A stretch of 64,000 bases of DNA. It comes from an uncultured Clostridia bacterium (GTDB lineage Bacteria > Bacillota > Clostridia > Christensenellales > UBA1242). The stretch is taken from assembly GCA_934757865.1 (NCBI GenBank), contig CAKVLS010000003.1:78202-142201 (forward strand), written 5' to 3'. The notes under the pieces are model-generated. The model ran no database searches. It was not told where the DNA came from and saw only the letters and a program-made list of their open reading frames with translations. Below, piece after piece: positions 1 through 8,115 of this stretch. Numbering within the stretch: the stretch's first letter is position 1; every line of letters starts with the position of its first letter. Made by a program: the position numbers and the translations under genes.

Positions 1-1
1 A

Positions 2-1738
2 CAATTTGAGACTGCTGGTCTTACAGACACATTATTCTATAAAGCAATCAATAACGAATCATCTACAGGTTATAACCTTAAGATGACAGAAGGTACTTCT
101 GCAGTATTATACGAAGGATTGACCGCTGCTCAAAAGAGCGAATATCTAAAACTTATCGGTGGTGACAGAGTAGTTGCTACACTAAGAAGAACACAAGATA
201 TTAAGGGCAACCCAGTTTCATCTAAAAAATTCGTAATCGTAGGTTCTCGTGCTAAGAGTAATACAATGTCAATGATGCCTGATATCACATCAGCAAGCGA
301 GCTTATTGCTTATGACGATATTGCAACAAGCGGTAGCGATGCTCTAAAAGAAGTAGTAAGCGTTGTATTTACTAACAAAGATGACTATAATCAAGTTCTA
401 ACTATTCTTAACGACGAGAAGAGCGCCTTCACAGATGCTCAAAAAGTTGCTGCATTTAACCTATTTGCAGAAAATAAATTTATGTTCCAAATCATAGCTA
501 ACTACTATGGTAATGATAGAGACCTTATCTTCAAAGGTCACCCATCAGAAGTTGTAACAGATAAAGCACAATGGAAAACAAACCACTATCCATGTGGCAC
601 TGATGGAAACTTTGTAGACGCTATCTACAATCTAGTAGATAACTTCTTCAAAAACGATAGCCTAGGTTCAAGAATCGGCGTAGCTATCGGTGGTTGCGAT
701 ATGTCTAACTATGCATTCTTTGGCGACCTAGATTATTCTATCGGTGGTATGTCATCATCTACATATGCAAGTTATAACAAAAAGACTCCAGTTGACTTAA
801 TAATGTATAGTGGTGCTGGCACTTCATACAATGGTGCAGCTGCTAGATACCTAGAAGGTACTCTAAAAGATACTGACGGCGAGGTAACAACATACCTAAA
901 CACTGGTTCTATGTATCAATTACTAGGAAAAGAAGAAAAACTACAAGCTTGGCTTGTAAAAACTTTTGGCGTTTCTGCAGAGAACGCAGCTAACTATGGC
1001 GTAAACAAACAAGGTTTCGTAGCTAAGAGAAGCGTTGAAGAAGGCGTAACAAAGATCACTAACATTAGCAGAAATGTTGTTGTAAACTATGCTGACGGAA
1101 CAACTGATAGTGCAACCAAAGCTTATGCTAATGGTGATGTATTAACACTTCCTACACCAACAAGAGAAGGATATACTTTCATGGGTTGGTACAATGGAAC
1201 TGCTAAACAACCTTCTGTAGTTGTATTTAATACAATCCAAGAAACAGAATTGACAATCACTGCAAAATGGGCAAAGAATTATGATGTTACATTCAAGGCA
1301 TCAAAAGACGGCGATGTAATCACTACAAAAACTGTTCCAGAGGGCGCAGACCTTGCTGAACTTTCTAAAGATCTTAAGAATCCAGCCGCTGTTGAGGGCA
1401 AAACTTATAGACTAGTATGGCACAATGCAGCAGATGATGCAGTTGTAACAACTATGCCATCAAGCGATGTTACTCTATATGCAGAGTGGGTTGAGACTGT
1501 AACTGTAAAATATAGCCTAAAGAAAGGCGGCACAGAAGCTAGAGTTGTAGTTGATGCTAACAAAACTTGGAAAGATGTTGTTAATGCTATTAACGCAATC
1601 AAAGGTATCAAAAATCCAGATGGTACAGAAACTGTAGTAACTGGCTTGAAATTTGCTGAGAATGATAGTGCTGTTACTCTAGAAGCAACTGTAGACGCAA
1701 CAAAAGTTGTATACGCAGTTTGGACTTCTGCTGAATAA
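2..1738 (+). CDS. Surface protein with C-terminal InlB-type repeats, 5' end outside window
   Basis: The reading frame is open from the first bases of the window, so this is the C-terminal 578 residues of a longer protein; the ATG at 83 is internal. I do not recognise the N-terminal 350 residues. From about base 1070 there are two or three InlB B / Listeria-Bacteroides type repeats, shown by the pattern of a GYTF-MGWYNG motif and closing strands such as ITAKWAK, LYAEWVE and VYAVWTS. Such repeats form small beta-grasp-like modules in secreted or cell-surface proteins. There is no LPXTG sorting signal; the protein ends directly after the last repeat, so anchoring must be at the unseen N-terminus. 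Ligand unknown. It is one of three InlB-repeat proteins in this window. Confidence 0.75.
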   Translation, partial: QFETAGLTDTLFYKAINNESSTGYNLKMTEGTSAVLYEGLTAAQKSEYLKLIGGDRVVATLRRTQDIKGNPVSSKKFVIVGSRAKSNTMSMMPDITSASELIAYDDIATSGSDALKEVVSVVFTNKDDYNQVLTILNDEKSAFTDAQKVAAFNLFAENKFMFQIIANYYGNDRDLIFKGHPSEVVTDKAQWKTNHYPCGTDGNFVDAIYNLVDNFFKNDSLGSRIGVAIGGCDMSNYAFFGDLDYSIGGMSSSTYASYNKKTPVDLIMYSGAGTSYNGAAARYLEGTLKDTDGEVTTYLNTGSMYQLLGKEEKLQAWLVKTFGVSAENAANYGVNKQGFVAKRSVEEGVTKITNISRNVVVNYADGTTDSATKAYANGDVLTLPTPTREGYTFMGWYNGTAKQPSVVVFNTIQETELTITAKWAKNYDVTFKASKDGDVITTKTVPEGADLAELSKDLKNPAAVEGKTYRLVWHNAADDAVVTTMPSSDVTLYAEWVETVTVKYSLKKGGTEARVVVDANKTWKDVVNAINAIKGIKNPDGTETVVTGLKFAENDSAVTLEATVDATKVVYAVWTSAE

Positions 1739-1753
1739 GAAATTGTTTTCAAT

Positions 1754-1790
1754 ACTAAAAAAGGGTTGGGAAACCAACCTTTTTTAGTAT
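1754..1790 (+). terminator. Intrinsic terminator
   Basis: An A-rich left arm ending in GGGTTGG pairs with CCAACC followed by six T's (one bulged G), 16 bp after the stop codon of the InlB-repeat gene. Confidence 0.8.
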
Positions 1791-1807
1791 GAGAAAGCGT
1801 TTTTATA

Positions 1808-1816
1808 TGTTATACT
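1808..1816 (+). promoter_or_regulatory. Extended -10 promoter of membrane protein gene
   Basis: TGTTATACT is an extended -10 element 29 bp before the next start codon. No good -35 is visible at 17 bp spacing. Confidence 0.5.
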
Positions 1817-1844
1817 TGAAGGGAATTCAAAGGAAAAATTTTTT

Positions 1845-3065
1845 ATGAAGACTTTTTTTAGAAAAATAGGAAACTTTTTTTGCAGCATAGGTAAAGGCAT
1901 CGCAAATGGTTTCAAATGGATGTTTAGTAATAAACTAGTAGTAATGCAAATTTTGAGAGAGGCGACAGTAACACTTGCACCTATTGTATTGTTTGTAGCC
2001 TTTCCATTACACTATCTTTTGAAATATTTGGCAAAAGATAGTATGATAGCTTTGAAGATTGGGCTAGGGGGTTGCCTACTTCTTGCTGTATACTTTATCT
2101 TGAGTGCGGTGTATTATTTGCTAAAAGCTCTTGACAACAAAAAATTAAAGCAAGTTGAACAAGAGATGAAAGAAAAGAAAGAAGAAGCTGCTCAAAAGTA
2201 CGAAGAAGAAAAAGCCGAGAGAAAGAACAAAGCTTTAGAGATACAAGAAGATGCAAAAGTTGAAAAGGTGGAAGAAAAAGAACCTGAAAAACCTGTTGAA
2301 CCAAAAGCTCCTAAGAACTTTTTCCAAAAAGTTTTTGGATTCTTGTCTTTTAACGAAAATACTATCAAGATAGTTACTTCTAGTATTTGCGGTGTTTTTG
2401 GACTTGTTTTGTTCTGCTTTATGTTCTGCGATATAGAATATTGGGATGTTTACTATTTCTATACACTTTTCTTGTGGTGCATGTTTGGATACAGTGTTGT
2501 AGAACTTATTTTGAGCCATAACAAAAAGACCGCAATTACAATGGCGATTGTCGATGTTGCACTTTTGGTACTTCTTATCATAGTAACACCTAAGGCTCAC
2601 TCAATGTATTTCGATTTGGCCGCTTACACCAACACTAACGAGTATGACATTTATATGCTTATTATTTCATTTATCTTTATGCTGCCTCTAAGAGTAGGTA
2701 TGGCTAATGGATATTTGGAAAAAACAAAAAGAACAAGAAATGTGGCTTTGGGACTTTTGTGCCTTGCTGCAGGTATAATCATGTACTATACACCTATGGT
2801 TACTAAGATTTTGAATGACTCATACATCGGCGTGCCTGTAATTGAGAGATTATACAACCAAATGATTCCTTATAAAGCAATGGGTTTTGTGTTTATTGGC
2901 GTGTTAGTTATAACAACTATCAATATTTCTGCTAACCTTATTCACTATTTTAAGAAAAGAAACTTCCTTGGTATCTTTGACCTTGCATGTGGTGTGACTG
3001 GACTAGTTCTTGCATGCTACGCAATGAATGTTATGTCAAATTATCTAATACTATTTGGAAGATAA
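1845..3065 (+). CDS. Polytopic membrane protein with cytosolic coiled coil, unknown function
   Basis: 406 residues; the ATG follows AAAGGA. A basic N-terminus leads to two hydrophobic segments (about residues 42-60 and 73-93). Next comes a highly charged Lys/Glu-rich stretch (about 97-155) predicted as a coiled coil ending in Pro/Glu repeats. Five or six further membrane segments run to the C-terminus. I recognise no catalytic motif and no named family. It is monocistronic: it has its own extended -10 and is flanked by terminators. A structural or envelope role is possible but is only inference. Confidence 0.75.
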   Translation: MKTFFRKIGNFFCSIGKGIANGFKWMFSNKLVVMQILREATVTLAPIVLFVAFPLHYLLKYLAKDSMIALKIGLGGCLLLAVYFILSAVYYLLKALDNKKLKQVEQEMKEKKEEAAQKYEEEKAERKNKALEIQEDAKVEKVEEKEPEKPVEPKAPKNFFQKVFGFLSFNENTIKIVTSSICGVFGLVLFCFMFCDIEYWDVYYFYTLFLWCMFGYSVVELILSHNKKTAITMAIVDVALLVLLIIVTPKAHSMYFDLAAYTNTNEYDIYMLIISFIFMLPLRVGMANGYLEKTKRTRNVALGLLCLAAGIIMYYTPMVTKILNDSYIGVPVIERLYNQMIPYKAMGFVFIGVLVITTINISANLIHYFKKRNFLGIFDLACGVTGLVLACYAMNVMSNYLILFGR

Positions 3066-3080
3066 AATGAGTTAATAATT

Positions 3081-3120
3081 TTCAGCTCCTTGAGATTTTC
3101 GGGGGCTGATTTTTATTTTT
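3081..3120 (+). terminator. Intrinsic terminator
   Basis: TCAGCTCC pairs with GGGGGCTGA (8 bp, one G-U) around a 12-nt loop, followed by a T-rich run. It sits 17 bp after the membrane protein stop codon. Confidence 0.75.
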
Positions 3121-3192
3121 TTTAGGATAATCTTTTTAAGATATTTTGAGCGGTAAAAATTATAGGGCAATTTTAGTTTTTTATAAAAAGTG

Positions 3193-3221
3193 TTGACAAG
3201 TAGATTCTATAGTCGTATAAT
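3193..3221 (+). promoter_or_regulatory. Consensus sigma-A promoter of leader-aspS2-gatCAB
   Basis: TTGACA at 3193-3198 and TATAAT at 3216-3221 with an exact 17-bp spacer. Transcription would start near 3228, giving a leader of about 185 nt before aspS2. A consensus promoter in front of a conditional terminator is what attenuation control needs. Confidence 0.9.
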
Positions 3222-3249
3222 GTGGGTATTAAAAGGACATAAATATTAA

Positions 3250-3297
3250 ATGATTCTAGTTAACGATAACGACAATAATAACGATGACACAATTTAG
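3250..3297 (+). CDS. Asn/Asp-rich attenuator leader peptide (15 aa)
   Basis: ATG at 3250 follows AAAAGGA with a 12-nt gap. The ORF reads MILVNDNDNNNDDTI and ends in TAG, with an in-frame TAA next. Residues 5-13 are nine consecutive Asn (5) or Asp (4) codons, the two amino acids handled by the downstream aspS2-gatCAB operon. This is the layout of a leader peptide in transcription attenuation (as in trp or his leaders), where ribosome stalling on the key codons picks the downstream RNA fold. Sequence, promoter, RBS and terminator are seen; the regulatory role is inferred. An ORF this short could arise by chance, but the codon run and its position argue against that. Confidence 0.85.
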   Translation: MILVNDNDNNNDDTI

Positions 3298-3305
3298 TAA
3301 GGTTG

Positions 3306-3380
3306 GGTTTTTATTGCCGCGGGGTTAAATGAATTGATTTTATAACACTTTTGGTAAATAAAAACCAAAAGTGTTTTTTT
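3306..3380 (+). promoter_or_regulatory. Terminator/antiterminator switch (attenuator) before aspS2
   Basis: Terminator: AACACTTTTGGT (3344-3355) pairs perfectly with ACCAAAAGTGTT (3364-3375), 8-nt loop, then a T tract ending at 3380. Antiterminator: GGTTTTTATT (3306-3315) is perfectly complementary to AATAAAAACC (3357-3366), which uses the loop and the base of the 3' arm, so the two folds exclude each other. The 5' antiterminator strand starts 9 nt after the leader stop codon. A ribosome at the stop would cover it (terminate); one stalled on the Asn/Asp codons would leave it free (read through). Confidence 0.8.
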
Positions 3381-3413
3381 AATGAAATTTTTAGAAAAAA
3401 AGAGGACAAAAAA

Positions 3414-4703
3414 ATGACTAGTATAGCACAATTACAACTAGGAAAAGTAAAGGTTAGCGGTTGGATAGAAAGAATCCGTGACCAAAAAAGTATGCAGTTT
3501 ATCGTCATCAAAGACAGAAGCGGTAAAGTGCAAATAACAGTCGAAAAAGAAAAATTACCAGAAGTAGCTGCAATATTCAGCGGACTTACAACAGACTCAT
3601 TTATCACGGTCGAAGGTGACCTTGTAGCTAATGAGTGGGTTAAAATGGGCGGAAGAGAAATTCTTCCTACAAGTGTAGTAGTTGAGAGCAAGGCAGAAGT
3701 TTCTCCAATAGATAGCGAAAGCTCTATCGACCAAAGACTAGACTATCGTTGGATAGACCTAAGAGATAGCAAAAAGCGTCTAATTTTTGAAGTTCAAACA
3801 GCTCTTATGAAAGGTATGAGAGACTACTGCTACGACAATGGCTTTATCGAAGTTCACTGCCCAACAATCAGCGGTAACGAGAGTGAAAGCGGCGCAGGTG
3901 TATTTGAGGTTAAATATTTTGACCGCAAGGCATACCTTATCCAAAGCCCACAATTCTATAAACAAATGGCAATCGCTGGTGGCTTTGAAAAAGTATTTAT
4001 CGGCACACCTATTTATAGAGCAGAGAACTCACACACAAAACAACACACTACTGAGTTTACTGGTTTTGACCTTGAGTTTGCTGGCGTAAACGATGTAGAA
4101 GATGTAATGAAAGTTGAAGAGGAACTAATTCACGCTGGTATCAAATTTGTAGCCGAAAAATACGGCGCTAGAGTAAAAGAAGAGCTTGGCGTAGATATAG
4201 TAGTCCCTAGCCTACCTTTCCCAAGAATCACTATGAAAGAGGCTTATAAGATACTAGCCGAAGAGTGCCATTATCCACTAGAAGAGGGTGATGACCTTGA
4301 TAGAGAAGCTGAAAGACTTCTTTGCGAATACATGATCAAAAAGACTGGTCACCAATTCTTCTTCGTCAAAGAGTACCCAGCAGGCGTTAGACCTTTCTAC
4401 TCAATGAAAAAACCTGACGACCCAATGTATACTAAGACTTATGACCTATACTTTAAGGATGTCGAGATCACTAGCGGCGCTCAAAGAGAGCACAGAGCAG
4501 ATATTCTAGAAGCACAAATTAGAGAAAAGGGTATCAACCCAGATACTATGAGAGAATCATATATTGATTTCTTCAAATATGGCTGCCCTCCACACGGTGG
4601 ATTTGGTATGGGTGTAGATAGATTAACAATGCTACTACTTGACCTTCCAAACCTAAGAGAGGCTATGTTCATATTCCGTGGTCCAGATAGATTAAGACCA
4701 TAA
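3414..4703 (+). CDS. aspS2: Aspartate--tRNA(Asp/Asn) ligase, archaeal type
   Basis: 429 residues from the ATG preceded by AGAGGA; a longer in-frame extension back to 3351 would lie over the attenuator and is rejected. An N-terminal OB-fold anticodon domain (VSGWIERIRDQ) is followed by a class II catalytic core: motif 2 around YRAENSHTKQHTTEFTGFDL and motif 3 GFGMGVDRLTMLL near the C-terminus. The size and the QSPQFYKQM segment match the short archaeal/eukaryotic AspRS class rather than the ~590-residue bacterial AspS. Such enzymes in Clostridia are typically non-discriminating, charging both tRNA(Asp) and tRNA(Asn) with Asp. Linkage to gatCAB supports that role here. Discrimination cannot be proven from sequence alone. 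First structural gene of the attenuated operon. Confidence 0.9.
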   Translation: MTSIAQLQLGKVKVSGWIERIRDQKSMQFIVIKDRSGKVQITVEKEKLPEVAAIFSGLTTDSFITVEGDLVANEWVKMGGREILPTSVVVESKAEVSPIDSESSIDQRLDYRWIDLRDSKKRLIFEVQTALMKGMRDYCYDNGFIEVHCPTISGNESESGAGVFEVKYFDRKAYLIQSPQFYKQMAIAGGFEKVFIGTPIYRAENSHTKQHTTEFTGFDLEFAGVNDVEDVMKVEEELIHAGIKFVAEKYGARVKEELGVDIVVPSLPFPRITMKEAYKILAEECHYPLEEGDDLDREAERLLCEYMIKKTGHQFFFVKEYPAGVRPFYSMKKPDDPMYTKTYDLYFKDVEITSGAQREHRADILEAQIREKGINPDTMRESYIDFFKYGCPPHGGFGMGVDRLTMLLLDLPNLREAMFIFRGPDRLRP

Positions 4704-4737
4704 AAAATTGCCACACGGCATAAAGGAGCGAAAAAAG

Positions 4738-5028
4738 ATGAGTAAACAATTAACAATCAAAGATGTAAAACATTTAGCGGACTTATCTGCACTAAATTTT
4801 AGTGAAGAAGAGCTTGAGGCGTTTTTGCCAGAGATAAATAATACACTTAATATGATAAATAAGATTGAAAACTTTGAGACCGAAAAAGAGTATGTCTTTG
4901 ATAATATCGTACCTGTCGAAAGTCTTAGAGAAGATGTTGTAGGCGAAAGCATGAGCCAAGAAAAAGCTCTTGCCAACGCCCCAAAACAAAGAAAAGGGTG
5001 CTTCAATGTGCCAAGGGTGGTAGAATAA
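4738..5028 (+). CDS. gatC: Asp-tRNA(Asn)/Glu-tRNA(Gln) amidotransferase subunit C
   Basis: 96 residues, the usual GatC size. The ATG at 4738 lies 9 nt after AAGGAG; the in-frame TTG at 4708 is rejected. The N-terminal KDVKHLADLSALNFSEEE segment and the C-terminal VPRVVE ending fit GatC, the small belt subunit that ties GatA to GatB. It lies 34 bp after aspS2, and its stop codon overlaps the gatA start (TAATG), implying coupled translation. Confidence 0.92.
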   Translation: MSKQLTIKDVKHLADLSALNFSEEELEAFLPEINNTLNMINKIENFETEKEYVFDNIVPVESLREDVVGESMSQEKALANAPKQRKGCFNVPRVVE

Positions 5029-6449
5029 TGTTAAGTGTAATAGAAATTGTACAAGGTGTTAAGAGCGGAAAACTCAAAAGCCAAGAGCTCGTTAAACACT
5101 ATTTTGAAAACATAGATAAATATAGTTATAAAAATGCAGTATTAGAAAAATTTGATGATGCGCTAGATAGAGCAAGAGAAATAGACCAAAAAGCCTCTCG
5201 TGGCGAAAAGCTAGGAAGACTTGCGGGCGTTCCTATACTAATCAAAGATAACATTATGTACGAGGGCAAAACTGTTTCTTGTGCGTCAAAATTTCTAGAA
5301 AACCATAAAGCCCAATACTCAGCTACTGCTGTACAAAAATTACTTGCAGAAGATGCTGTAATTATAGGTAGAGCTAACATGGACGAATTCGCCATGGGTA
5401 GCAGCTGCGAGAACTCTGCGTTTGGTCCATGCCTAAATGCTCTTGATGATAAAAAAGTTGCTGGCGGTAGCTCTGGTGGTAGTGCAGTGGCGGTAGCTCT
5501 TGACCTATGCGCAGCAGCACTTGGTAGCGATACTGGTGGCTCTATCCGTCAACCTGCATCACTAAACGGTGTAGTTGGTATAAAAGGTAGCTACGGCAGA
5601 GTATCAAGATACGGACTAGTCGCCTTTGCTAGTAGCCTAGACCAGATAGGACCTATAACAAGAAGTGTAGAAGATAGCGCACTACTTCTAGAAGTTATGT
5701 CAGGCGAAGACTCTCATGATATGACCTCAGGACACGAAAAAGTTGGAAAATACCTAGAAGACCTAAAACCTCAAATAAAGGGCAAAAAGGTCGGTATTAT
5801 AAGACAAGTAGACGGACTTCTTGATGGCAGTAAGTACAAGGCAAAGTTTGAAAAGCTAGTTGCCTTCCTAAAAGCTCAAGGTACTGAGGTAAAAGTAGTA
5901 GATATTAAGGGTTACGAGATGTCACTACCTATCTACTATGTAATAGCTCCAGCAGAAGCAACCTCTAACCTTGGTAGATTTGACGGAGTTAAATACACAA
6001 GAAGAAGTGAAAGTGCCAAGAACATAGGTGAAGTTTACGAACTAAGCCGTACAGAGGGCTTTGGCAAAGAAGTAAAGAGAAGAATAATGCTAGGCAACTT
6101 TGTGCTTAGTAGCGGCTATTATGATGCTTATTATGTAAAAGCAAAAAAGATTCAACAAGCATTGTCAAAAGAGTTTGAAAAAGCCTTTGAAGATGTAGAT
6201 GTCATTGTTATGCCTACTACATTTGGAGAGGCTTTTGATATAGGCTCAAAACAAGACCCAACAGCTATGTACGCAGAGGATATGTTTACTATCATATCTA
6301 ACTTAGTTGGCGTTCCTGCCATAAGCATACCATACAGCAAGGGTGAGAGTGGTCTTCCACTAGGCGTCCAAATAATTGGCAAAAAGTGGGACGAGCAACA
6401 AGTCTTTGATGTTGCAAGCTATATAGAAAAATTTTATAAGGAGGACTAA
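5028..6449 (+). CDS. gatA: Asp-tRNA(Asn)/Glu-tRNA(Gln) amidotransferase subunit A
   Basis: 473 residues, start overlapping the gatC stop by one base. Amidase-signature enzyme that releases ammonia from glutamine (or asparagine) for the transamidation done by GatB. The catalytic Lys lies in LIKDNI, and the Gly/Ser-rich signature GGSSGGSAVAV with DTGGSIRQPA carries the cis-Ser and nucleophilic Ser. Length is normal for GatA. Works in the cytosol in the GatCAB complex, converting Asp-tRNA(Asn) to Asn-tRNA(Asn) and, in many bacteria, Glu-tRNA(Gln) to Gln-tRNA(Gln). Confidence 0.95.
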   Translation: MLSVIEIVQGVKSGKLKSQELVKHYFENIDKYSYKNAVLEKFDDALDRAREIDQKASRGEKLGRLAGVPILIKDNIMYEGKTVSCASKFLENHKAQYSATAVQKLLAEDAVIIGRANMDEFAMGSSCENSAFGPCLNALDDKKVAGGSSGGSAVAVALDLCAAALGSDTGGSIRQPASLNGVVGIKGSYGRVSRYGLVAFASSLDQIGPITRSVEDSALLLEVMSGEDSHDMTSGHEKVGKYLEDLKPQIKGKKVGIIRQVDGLLDGSKYKAKFEKLVAFLKAQGTEVKVVDIKGYEMSLPIYYVIAPAEATSNLGRFDGVKYTRRSESAKNIGEVYELSRTEGFGKEVKRRIMLGNFVLSSGYYDAYYVKAKKIQQALSKEFEKAFEDVDVIVMPTTFGEAFDIGSKQDPTAMYAEDMFTIISNLVGVPAISIPYSKGESGLPLGVQIIGKKWDEQQVFDVASYIEKFYKED

Positions 6450-6452
6450 AAC

Positions 6453-7886
6453 ATGAAAGATTACGATGTGGTAATAGGTCTAGAAATTCACGCCGAACTA
6501 AAAACCAACACCAAAGTTTTTTGCAGCTGCAAAAACGCCTTTGGTTCGGAGCCTAACACTAATGTATGTCCAGTTTGTATTGGTCTTCCAGGAACACTTC
6601 CTATCATTAACAAAAAAGCCGTTGAACTTGCTATCAAAGCAGGTCTTTGTATGGGGTGCGAAATCTCTCCGGTAGCTGTTTTTGAGAGAAAAAACTACTT
6701 TTATCCCGATCTATGTAAAGCTTACCAAATAAGCCAGTTACAAAAACCTATTTGTCTAGGCGGCGGTATAAAACTTGATAGCGGCAAGTTTATTAGACTA
6801 AACCGTATCCATCTAGAAGAAGATGCTGGTAAACTTATCCATGTAAACTCAACTGTCGGCACACTTATCGACTACAACCGTGGCGGAGTACCACTTATAG
6901 AGATAGTCACAGAGCCTGATATCACTTGTGCCGAAGAGGCTGTTGAGTTTCTTGCTAAGTTAAAAAGTAACCTTATCTTTGGAGGCATAGCAGATTGCCG
7001 TATGGAACAAGGTGGTATGAGATGCGATGTTAACTTGTCTGTTAAACCTAAGGGTAGTGACAAGCTAGGCACTCGTACTGAGATGAAAAACTTAAACTCA
7101 TTTAAGATGGTTCAAAGAGCAATTAAGTACGAAGCCAAGAGGCAAATAGAAGTCCTTGAAGAGGGCGGAACTATCAAACAACAAACAAGAAAATGGGACG
7201 ACAACCGTAACAAGAGCTTCACTATGAGAAGCAAAGAAGAGGCTCAAGATTACAGATACTTCCCAGACCCTGATATTCTATCGATTTCTATCAGTAGAGA
7301 GCTTGTAGACCATATTAAAGGCGAAATTCCACGCCTTGCGCCTGAGAGAAGAGCTTATTATATGGAGACTCTAGGCTTGCCGGAATATGATAGCAAAATA
7401 TTAACTTCTGAGTACTATATAGCCGAGTATTTTGAGGCATGCCTTGCGGCTTTTGATAAGCCAAAAGTTGTGTCTAACTGGGTTATGACCGAAGTTTTGC
7501 GTAAGCAAAAAGAGAGTTTGACTGAGGACCTGAACACCGTTATAAGTGTTAAGAACTTAGTTGATATAATGAAAATGGTCGAAGATAAAACTATCACCCG
7601 TAGTAACGGCAAAGAACTTTTTGAGCTAGTCGCTTTTAGTGGCAAAGACGCTCGCAAGACTGCCGAAGAAGAGGGTATGATAGTTAAGTTTGATGAGGGC
7701 GCTTTGACCAAAACAATTGATGAAGTGTTTGAGCAAAATGCCAAAGCTGTGCCCGACTACAAAAAAGACCCAGAAAAAGTTACTAACTTCTTCATAGGTC
7801 AAACTATGCGTATGACCAAAGGCACTGCTAAGATAGAGTTTATTAAGCCAATTATTATAAAAAGACTTGAAGAACTAAACAAGTAG
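6453..7886 (+). CDS. gatB: Asp-tRNA(Asn)/Glu-tRNA(Gln) amidotransferase subunit B
   Basis: 477 residues; the ATG follows AAGGAGG and starts 3 bp after the gatA stop. The N-terminal VIGLEIHAELKTNTKVFCSC and the Cys pair in CPVCIGLPG are the GatB kinase/amidotransferase domain with its zinc-binding cysteines; the C-terminal ~150 residues form the helical Yqey-like tRNA-binding domain. GatB phosphorylates the misacylated aspartate or glutamate on tRNA and amidates it with ammonia channelled from GatA. Last gene of the operon; a terminator follows. Confidence 0.95.
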   Translation: MKDYDVVIGLEIHAELKTNTKVFCSCKNAFGSEPNTNVCPVCIGLPGTLPIINKKAVELAIKAGLCMGCEISPVAVFERKNYFYPDLCKAYQISQLQKPICLGGGIKLDSGKFIRLNRIHLEEDAGKLIHVNSTVGTLIDYNRGGVPLIEIVTEPDITCAEEAVEFLAKLKSNLIFGGIADCRMEQGGMRCDVNLSVKPKGSDKLGTRTEMKNLNSFKMVQRAIKYEAKRQIEVLEEGGTIKQQTRKWDDNRNKSFTMRSKEEAQDYRYFPDPDILSISISRELVDHIKGEIPRLAPERRAYYMETLGLPEYDSKILTSEYYIAEYFEACLAAFDKPKVVSNWVMTEVLRKQKESLTEDLNTVISVKNLVDIMKMVEDKTITRSNGKELFELVAFSGKDARKTAEEEGMIVKFDEGALTKTIDEVFEQNAKAVPDYKKDPEKVTNFFIGQTMRMTKGTAKIEFIKPIIIKRLEELNK

Positions 7887-7937
7887 TCAAATATTTATAA
7901 AAATAAATAAAAAAACAAAAGTTATTATTGTCAAATA

Positions 7938-7976
7938 AAAAAGAGACTTGCGGGAAATCCGCAGCCTCTTTTTTTA
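7938..7976 (+). terminator. Intrinsic terminator of aspS2-gatCAB
   Basis: AAGAGACTTGCGG / CCGCAGCCTCTT hairpin (about 12 bp with mismatch) followed by a seven-T run. Confidence 0.85.
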
Positions 7977-8069
7977 TTGCTAAGTAATGTATGTTATCAA
8001 CTTTTGTTGGCTTATAATCAAAATAATGAATAATATGTTTATAAATATAAATCAATTTAGTATTTTTAA

Positions 8070-8098
8070 TTGCAAAAAGCTTTTTCTTTGGCTACAAT
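8070..8098 (+). promoter_or_regulatory. Promoter of HTH-regulator/HD-TGS gene pair
   Basis: TTGCAA (8070-8075) and TACAAT (8093-8098) with a 17-bp spacer, just before the RBS TAGGAGA. Confidence 0.75.
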
Positions 8099-8115
8099 GT
8101 ATTTAGGAGAAAATT

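Noticed and set aside
3228..3413. T-box riboswitch upstream of aspS2
   Set aside because: The leader is only ~185 nt, lacks a canonical T-box sequence (TGGNACCGCG) and stem I, and instead holds a leader ORF; the GCCGCGGGG word is only a partial resemblance.
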